Assembly (NCBI GenBank): GCA_015179125.1
Contig: WHVA01000505.1
Location: 1 to 64,000 of the forward strand
DNA length: 64,000 nucleotides
Source: Gautieria morchelliformis
Taxonomy: Eukaryota; Basidiomycota; Agaricomycetes; Gomphales; Gomphaceae
Direction: 5' to 3'
Positions 57,538 through 64,000 of this stretch are shown piece after piece. Made by a program: the position numbers and the translations under genes. Below the pieces are notes generated by a model. The model worked only from the letters and a program-made list of their open reading frames with translations, did not search any database and was not told the DNA's origin. How positions within the stretch are numbered: position 1 is the first letter of the stretch; each line of letters starts with the position of its first letter.

Positions 57538-57980
57538 CTATGCTTACTCGGTCGTGACAGGCTGGGTGAGTAAGCGGGATTCTATACTGATGCCGGCACT
57601 CTTTCGCGCAACCGGGACTTGGACCATGCTCAAGCCAGCGCAGGCATATGTACAAATGGAAAGGGGGAAAGGGTCAGGGTGGGTGTGAAAAGAAGAAGCT
57701 CGAAGCCTTTATGGATATCGAGCGTGAGATATGTGAGAAGGATGCGAGGAGAGGTAGCTATGGAATGGAGGTTTATATAGCATCAGAACAATAGAAAAGG
57801 AAGCTTGTGGAATGTGGAGGAAACGAGTCACGTGGCTCGTGTCATAGATCATGGACAATGCTGTGCTTTGTCCAATCCCTCTATGCTTACTCGATCGTGA
57901 CAGGCTGGGTGAGTAAGCGGGATTCTATACTGATGCCGGTGCTCTTTCGTGCGACCGGGACTTGGACCGTGCTCAAGCCA
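57538..57980. repeat. 100-bp direct repeats flanking the recombinase 3' end
   Basis: 57,538-57,637 and 57,881-57,980 are about 94% identical over 100 bp (CTATGCTTACTCG ... GCTCAAGCCA), 343 bp apart. All differences I see are transitions. The second copy overlaps the last codons of the recombinase gene. Direct repeats downstream of a tyrosine recombinase recall the split repeats of DIRS/Ngaro-type elements, but no RT is linked. Confidence 0.75.
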
Positions 57981-59115
57981 AGACTGGAGCGAAGTGAAGA
58001 GATGGAGGCTCGGGAGGCTGAGTGTTGGGGACGGCCCAATGGAGGCGCGTGGAGAGCGAGAGCAACCGGTCCTTGTTGGGATCGATATATAGCTTGTAGG
58101 TGTCGCTACACCACCTACCCAGCTGCTGCAGCTCGAAGTCGCTGAACCCAGCGGCAGCGGCTGATGAAGCACCTCCCCTCCGGAAGCTGTGTCCAGCGAA
58201 CTGTGTCGGGTTAAATCCCAGCTGAGTGAGGTCTTCACGCAGCTTCCAAAGAAGGTCGGTGCGAAGCAGGGGTGCACCATCGCGTCCAACGAACAACGGG
58301 GACTCTGGGGCCCATGGGTCTGCGTGATAGAGTGCCTTCAGGGTCGTAACAGGGCACGTAGGAGCTCCAGGGGTGGCGGAAATGTATAGGCAAACACCTT
58401 TTCGGAATGGATCGGTTTTCAAGGAGGGGATGGAGAGTGCGATATAGTGGGGAGACGTAAAAGACGGCTCGAACCGCACGCAACTGCGGGTAAGGTGAAC
58501 TGCAGGGTCGAAGGCCTTAATACTACGCGCAGTAAATTTGCCGTAGCACAGGAAGGCTGGGACGGCAAGGCAGATAGCGGCAATGTAGTTGATGTCGCCA
58601 GTCACGGATGGCTCGGGATGAAAGGAAATGATCTGGCGAAGAATGGTGAAGGTAATTGGGAGTTTAGGCTTCCTGCCCTTCTCTCCCATGTACCTCTTAA
58701 TACCCCAGACCATCCTCTGGAGCCATGGTGACTCGCATGCTTCAAAGGGGAGGTCATTATCGATGTGGGCAGAGCGGAGGTGCACGATGTAGGACTTAAT
58801 AGTCTTGGGTTGCAGAGCACGAGACCTGAGGAAGGCCACCCACTCAAGGACTGCGACAGATGACGCGGGCAAGATGGAGCCAGAGGAATCCCGGAGGTGA
58901 GGATGAGCAAAGACGAATTCAAAGAACGAGTGCTGGCCAGTGGTGTAAGTGTTGCGAGTGCTGGAGGCTAAGCCATGCCAGAGCCAGAATGCTGCCAGTC
59001 TTGAGATGTGAGGGTGCGTCTGATACCAATGGTCGGATGGTGGGGCGAGGTGGGCTGCCCGTTTAGATAAAGGGTGGAGGCAAACAAACGAGAGTACATG
59101 TAACGAGAAGCATAG
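57973..59115 (-). pseudogene. Tyrosine recombinase (Crypton/Ngaro-type)
   Basis: The open frame runs from 59,115 to the stop at 57,973. An intron acceptor (CTAAAC branch, GGGCAG at about 59,055) suggests a lost upstream exon. The N-terminal SAM-like part reads GLASSTRNTYTTGQHSFFEF and LQPKTIKSYIVHLRSAH. The catalytic domain ends with GHSFRRGG, LGRWCSDTYKLYI, giving H-x2-R, W and the nucleophile Tyr. The first catalytic Arg, normally in an LRxGEF context, is replaced: the protein reads FLCYGKF (Cys codon 58546-58548). The 5' end stops just short of the chromovirus LTR, which probably disrupted it. An integrase for a mobile element, now likely inactive. Confidence 0.8.
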
Positions 59116-59166
59116 TCAGCTAGCACATTAGCTGAAGAAGAAAGCCAAGAAGAGGAATAGGAAAAT

Positions 59167-59965
59167 TGTTACGTATCGAGATTTCCACTAAGTCGGAACT
59201 GGAAAGGATGGTAGCTTCAACTTATAGGTTGCGCCCCTGATGAACTATCGTCCTAAGTATTTCGGAACTGAGTCGGAAGTCGGAAAGTACTGAACCAAAG
59301 GTTGGTCAGAACTTGGGTCGGAACTGAGGCGGAAGCGGAAGGCGGAGAGAGACTGAGATTTTGCTAGACTCGCTGTGCTAAGAACAGGAGATGGAGCGAA
59401 GGAAATCAAGTATCAAAGGTGATTATCTGATTGCAGAATAACAGACATACGTGAGGGGGTTTTATACAAAGCGCAGAAACAACAAGTAATGGTATGATAC
59501 TAAGCAAGTTCCGGGGAGTGCGGAATTGGATAGACATACGGGGTAAGTAACTAATACGGAACAATGGGTGACAAGGGGGGTGCAGGGTAGGGTAAATACA
59601 ATGGCAAAGAACAAGGCGGGTAAGTACAATAGGCATCGGAAGAAACGGAACTACGGAAATGGTATCTTGCTGTGCTCAGGGTCGAGTACGGGGGCCGGTA
59701 CCTGGAGGTGGCCAGGGGTACTGAAGAACAAGGGAGGAGGGTTGCGGATGTTGCGGATGTTGGAATAGAGTCGGAGGTGATGCGGAGGTGGCGCGGAGGA
59801 TGTGCGGAGGCGGCGGAGATGGTTGATCGGAACAGTCGTAATAGTATCTCCCTTTCAAGGTCGAGCCCCGCGAGACCACAGATCGGGTCACATGACCTGT
59901 GAACAAAATGTGTCGGAGTTTGAAAGAAAGGCGGGAGAAAAATCACGTTGATTTCTGATCCATCA
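59167..59965 (-). repeat. 3' LTR of reverse-strand chromovirus (proposed)
   Basis: On the minus strand, a purine tract AGGAAGGGAGC (about 59,969-59,980) is followed by TGATGG..., and the segment ends ...CGATACGTAACA at 59,167. A TATA box, TATAAAA, lies at about 59,464-59,470 on the minus strand. The lower half contains many GGAA words like those at 1-84. The 5' LTR is outside the window, so the boundaries cannot be verified. Confidence 0.45.
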
Positions 59966-61148
59966 TGAGCTCCCTTCCTGATTTCTCGAAAATGACCAGC
60001 GCTCAGATGAAAGAGCATTTTGCCAATGTTCTCGCCGAGAAGGAGCTCGCGGAAAAGTGCGAGGCCGAGGAGGCGGTGAAAAAAGAGAAGGAATGACTGG
60101 AGGAGGTGCACAGGGAGGAAGAGCGCAAGGACCAGGAGGAACACGATCGGCTGGAACGCGAGCGGACCGGAGCGCGAGCTTGAGCGCATCAAGCGCGAAC
60201 GCGAGGAGAGGGAGGCCGAAGAAGCTGCGGAGAAGCTTGCGGAGGAGCAAGCGGCTGCGGAAATGGCCACCGCGGAGAAGGCGGAGGAAAATCGTGAATC
60301 ACAGAAAGTAAGTGTTTCTTGTTCTTGACGGTATGGGGTTGACCATCAGAACAGGAAAAGGCTGCGGACGCGGACCAGGAGTCCGAGCGGAGTGGGCCTC
60401 CGTCAGAAACGGCGCCAGAAGAAACCCCGAGGCCAATGAACAAGGGCAAAGGGAAGGCGATGGCGGAATGGCGGGTGGCGCAGGAGGAGAAACAGCGCCG
60501 GAAGGAGAGGGCCAAGAGGACGGCTCCGGAAGAAGACGGCACATCGCAGCTTAGCTGTGATGCCTGTCTTGAGAAAGGTCTTCCGTGCGTATGGGATTTG
60601 GCGGGAAAGGCCACGGCCTGTAATCGCTGCAAGGACGCGAAGCGGGCATGTGTGGTCGACGGGTTTAAGGCCCAGGTGACGGCCAAGCGGAGAAAAACCG
60701 GAGGATCGGAGGTAGGCTGGGAAAAGCCTACTCAGGGCGCGCGGAAGCCTTGTCCAGGGCTGCCAAGGCGAGGGGAGTCCAGGACGGGCCGGAGGCGAGC
60801 GGAAGTGGGACGATGCGGGGGGAGCAGGTGGTGGATCCGCTTGGGGATATCGCCAGGTCGCTCCGGGGGCTGCTTCGACAGGGGGAGCAGGTGTTGCAGA
60901 TGCAACACCACTTCTACCTGGCAGTCGCGGATCGGCTTGGTGCGTACGAGGACCAATTCGACCGGATCGTTGCGGAACTGAGGTGGATGCAGGAGAGGGA
61001 CGACTCGGAGGTGGAGGCGGAAGTGTCTGAGGACGAGGTCCAGGACGTGCAGAGGTTTGCAGAGGAGTATGGTCGGAATGGAAACGCGGAGGATCCGGAA
61101 GCGGAAGACTGGGCGGGCTTTGGTGAGGACACAATGGAGGATGACTAG
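59965..61148 (+). pseudogene. Zn2Cys6-spaced coiled-coil protein, antisense to chromovirus
   Basis: ATG at 59965. The first exon is a long charged helix (KEHFANVLAEKELAEKCEAE, KEREEREAEEAAEKLAEEQA) broken by a TGA at 60094-60096 and a frameshift near 60,172. An intron (GTAAGT at about 60,308, acceptor CAGAACAG at about 60,353) follows. The next exon has CDACLEKGLPCVWDLAGKA then CNRCKDAKRAC (60,556-60,651). The spacing C-x2-C-x6-C-x10-C-x2-C-x6-C is that of fungal Zn(II)2Cys6 clusters, though without the usual basic loop. After another frameshift near 60,720, a second helical region (SLRGLLRQGEQVLQMQHHFY) and acidic tail end at 61,148. The gene sits between pol and the 3' LTR, in the opposite orientation. 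Confidence 0.55.
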
Positions 61149-61276
61149 GGGTTGGAATGGCATGTAGAATAAATTTCTTGGAACATCGGAATTAGGGTAG
61201 TGGAAAATTTAATTGGATTTGACTTGTGACTGAAAGAGTGAAAACGGAACAGAATGGCAGAAATGTTGGAGACAAC

Positions 61277-64000
61277 TTAATGCGCGAGAAGGGGTCCAGG
61301 CTTGGCAGGGTATGCCTTGTGGAAATCTGAGACGAGTTCCGTGGCGGAAATCCAGGAAGTCTCCTCGTCGGTGTTTTCATAACCTGCCCACTTGACTAGG
61401 TACTGGAGTTGGCAGCGGTATCATCTGTCTAGCTTGGAGTTGAGAATTTCCGATATCTCATATTCCGGTTCTCCGTCGATGATGACTGGCGGAGGCGGAG
61501 GTTGATCTCGATTCAGAATTGTATTCGGAACTGCGGGCTCAAGCATGGAGACATGGAACACCGGGTGTACTGCGGGCATATTGTCAGGAAGTCTGAGAGT
61601 GAAAGAACGACTGCCGGCCTTAGCGATGATCTCGTAAGGACCAAGGTATTTCTCAGAGAGCTTCTTTGAGGGGCGAGTGGTGCGGAAGTTTTCAGCTTTG
61701 ACAAAGACTTTGTCGCCTATCTTGAATGCCGGTTGCGGAAGTCGTTTCTGATCGGCAGAAGTTTGGTATCTCTTTTGTGCAGTGGAAATGTTCTCTCGGA
61801 GGTGCTGGTGAAGGTCGTCGAGTTCCACAACGAAGTCTCGGGCTCTTGCAGAGGCGAGATCGCGTTCAGGGTGGATGGCGAGATTCGGGTGGTAGCCCTT
61901 GTTGGCGTAAAAGGGTGAAATTCCGGTGGTAGCGGAAGGCGCATTGTTGTAGGCGAATTCCGCAAGCGGAAGAAGGTCAGACCAATTGCTATGTTGGTAG
62001 TTGCAATAGATGTGGAGATACTGCTCAAGGGTCTGATTAGTACGTTCCGTTTGTCCGTCTCCTTTGGGGTGATAACCGGAAGTGAAGTGGAGCTTCATGT
62101 TGAGAGCCTTGCCGAGTGTGCGGAAAAAGGATGACACGAATTCTGATCCACGGTCGGAAGTGACATGGGAAGGGATTCCGTGCTTGGAAAAGACGTGGAG
62201 CACGAAGAGCTGTGCGAGCTGGGCGGAAGTTATGGTGTCGTAGGTCGGAATAAAGATGGACTGCTTTGTGAGGCGGTCAACGATCACTAGAATGGTATCA
62301 TAGCCAGATGACTTAGGAAGTTTCTCAATGAAATCCATGGATATCGAATTCCAGGGTTGTTCCGGGATCGGAAGTTGCTTCAGGAGGCCGTAGGGTTTGT
62401 GACGTTGGGGCTTGGCTCGCATACAGGTGGTGCATGACTTGCAGTAGTCTTGGACCATCGTGCGGAGGAGAGGCCAAGTATAGGTACGTCGGATTATGTC
62501 GAGGGTTTTGTTCTGGCCTTGGTGTCCTGAGAGCGGATGATTGTGGCTTTGCTGGAGCACGCGAAGTCGTAGATCGTTGGTATCCGGAACGTAAATCCGG
62601 GACTTGTACCGGAGAAATCCGTCGGAATCGAGGGACCATCCAGGACTGGTGGGGTCATCGAGGTGGGTTGCGGAGATGGGGTCGGAACGAAGTGCGGAAC
62701 GGATGTCGGAATGGAGAGACTTGGTGTCCATAATGATTGAGGCGCGGAGTAGTGGAAACTGCAATGCTGTGGCATGCAGGGACGATGCCAGTTGCTCAGT
62801 CGAGAATACTGGGCGGAAATTGTGCGGATTAACGCTGGCATAGTCGCTACTTCCCTCTTTTGGGTAGACGTCCCAACATCTAGTGAGCGCGTTGGTTTTG
62901 CTCTGAGCTTTCCGGGGCGGAAGCGGATCACCATGTTGAACTGTGAGAGATATTCAGACCAGTGGACTTGACGGCGAGTCAAAATCTTAGTAGTTGCAAA
63001 ATACTCAAGGTTCTTATGATCCGTTACAACGTCGATCGGATAAGTTGGACCTTCGAGGTAGTGTCTCCAAATTTTGAAGGCTTTGAAAATCGCAAGTAGT
63101 TCCTTGTCGTGGACGTCATAGTTGAGTTCCGGGGCGGAAAAGGTGCGGGAATGAAAAGCGATCGGATGAATTTCTCCGTCGTCGGGGGAACTGATGGAAA
63201 GAATGGCGGCTAGCGCGTAGTCGGAAGCGTCGGTTTCGAGTACAAGTTGGGCATCAGGAATCCAGAAACCGAGTATGGAGCCGTAGTGAAGGCCTATTTG
63301 AGGGCTTCAAATGCGGAACGGCATTCCGGAGTGAAATTCCATGGGGCACCCTTCCTGGTGAGACGTGTGAGCGGAACAGTAATGTCAGAAAAATTATAAA
63401 TGAAACGCCGGTAAAAGTTGGCGAAGCCAAGGAAAGACTGCACATCCGTAACACGTCGGGGTTCCGGCCATTCTTGAATTGCCTTGACTTTGTCCTCTGC
63501 CATGGTAAGACCTGTTGGAGAGAGGATATAGCCGAGGTATTCGACCGTGTCGTGATGCCATTCGCATTTCTCTGCTTTTGCATAGAGATGGTGTTTGCGG
63601 AGACGGCGGAGTACTTCGCGGACATGTTCCCGATGTTTTTCCGGTGTGTCGGAATAGATGAGGATGTGTCAATGTAGACTAGGACGCATACGTCGAGGAG
63701 GTCGGAAAATAGTCGTTCATGAATCGCTGAAAACCAGCGGGAGCATTGGTTAGACCGAAAGGCATGACAACCCACTCAAAAGCACCGTAGCGGGTGCGGA
63801 AAGTGGTTTTCCACTGTCACCTTCTCGGATGCGGACAAGGTGATAAGCGTGCCGGAGGTCGATTTTGGTGTAGATCTTCGCCCTGCGGGGAGTGTCGAGT
63901 AGGTCGGAAATGCGCGGAAGCGGATATTTGTCCTTCTTAGTGAGGGCATTGAGTCCGCGGAAATCGACGCAGAGGCGGAGAGATCCATCCTTCTTCTTGA
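61277..64000 (-). pseudogene. Chromovirus (Ty3/Gypsy) pol, 3' part
   Basis: From the window edge downward: RT start ([26 protein letters not shown]), [20 protein letters not shown], and an RT active site where YID is followed by a one-base deletion that breaks the D-D pair (about 63,675). Then RT end (VQSFLGFANFYRRFI), RNase H end (HWSEYLSQFNMVIRFRPGK), a frameshift at about 62,910, H-H-C-C zinc motif (NHPLSGHQGQNKT ... CKSCTTCM), and the integrase core (MDFIEKLPKS, TSDRGSEFVSSFF, GQTERTNQTLEQ), intact from 62,764 to 61,424. A TGA at 61421-61423 interrupts the final chromodomain (YLVKWAGYE, TSWISA), which continues to 61,277. Confidence 0.9.

Noticed and set aside
59551-60686. Minus-strand frames of 95-239 codons
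   Set aside because: Shadows of the plus-strand charged coiled-coil gene and of the proposed LTR.
1-64000. CRISPR array, rRNA operon or bacterial-type operons
   Set aside because: No spaced identical repeats, no rRNA signature, and spliced eukaryotic genes throughout.

Overview
The window looks like transposon-rich, gene-poor DNA of a filamentous basidiomycete, most likely an Agaricomycete. The grounds are short GT-AG introns with CTNAC-like branch sites, three copies of a gene with the basidiomycete DUF6533 membrane domain, Tad/I-type LINEs with RNase H, a chromodomain Gypsy element, a Helitron Rep, a tyrosine recombinase and a fragment of the mitochondrial insertase OXA1. I saw no rRNA, no convincing tRNA and no CRISPR. 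The species cannot be named from the sequence alone.

The backbone is a segmental unit of about 4.9 kb, present as copy A (about 1,720-6,600), B (29,970-34,470), C (37,690-42,565), a partial copy D (45,740-49,090) and a degenerate fifth fragment E (6,938-7,402 plus 9,361-9,640). A full unit carries a multi-exon DUF6533 gene on the minus strand, about 1.4 kb of conserved intergenic DNA, and a divergently transcribed, very GC-rich gene that I cannot name. The first exons and introns of the DUF6533 gene match to the base in A, B and C (exons of 47, 35 and 176 nt).

The unit copies serve as insertion targets and give paralogous empty sites. D holds a 934-bp hAT-like element with a perfect 8-bp target duplication. 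E is split by a 1,952-bp CACTA-like element. LINE pieces have landed in E and at the end of D.

Layout: 1-1,140 minisatellites; 1.7-6.6 kb unit A; 6.9-9.6 kb unit E with the CACTA-like element; 9.6-12.0 kb LINE ORF1 genes; 12.5-13.8 kb inverted and direct repeats; 14.2-15.9 kb Helitron Rep; 18.5-22.9 kb hairpin repeat and a 5'-truncated LINE ORF2; 23.3-29.8 kb solo LTR-like repeats; 30-34.5 kb unit B; 34.8-35.3 kb OXA1 pseudogene; 37.7-42.6 kb unit C; 43.5-44.3 kb tandem LTRs; 45.1 kb hairpin MITE; 45.7-49.1 kb unit D with hAT; 49.1-55.6 kb LINE/Gypsy mosaic with two Gypsy bodies sharing one LTR; 57.5-59.1 kb tyrosine recombinase; 59.2-64 kb reverse-strand chromovirus with a gene antisense to its pol.

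Nearly all elements are dead. Many inactivating changes look like CpG-to-TpG (CGA to TGA stops, CCG to CTG, CGC to TGC), as expected from cytosine methylation or a RIP-like process, although the ancestral codons are inferred from family consensus. The most intact coding regions are the LINE ORF1 at 9.7-11.4 kb, the DUF6533 5' halves, and a small coiled-coil gene inside the CACTA-like element.
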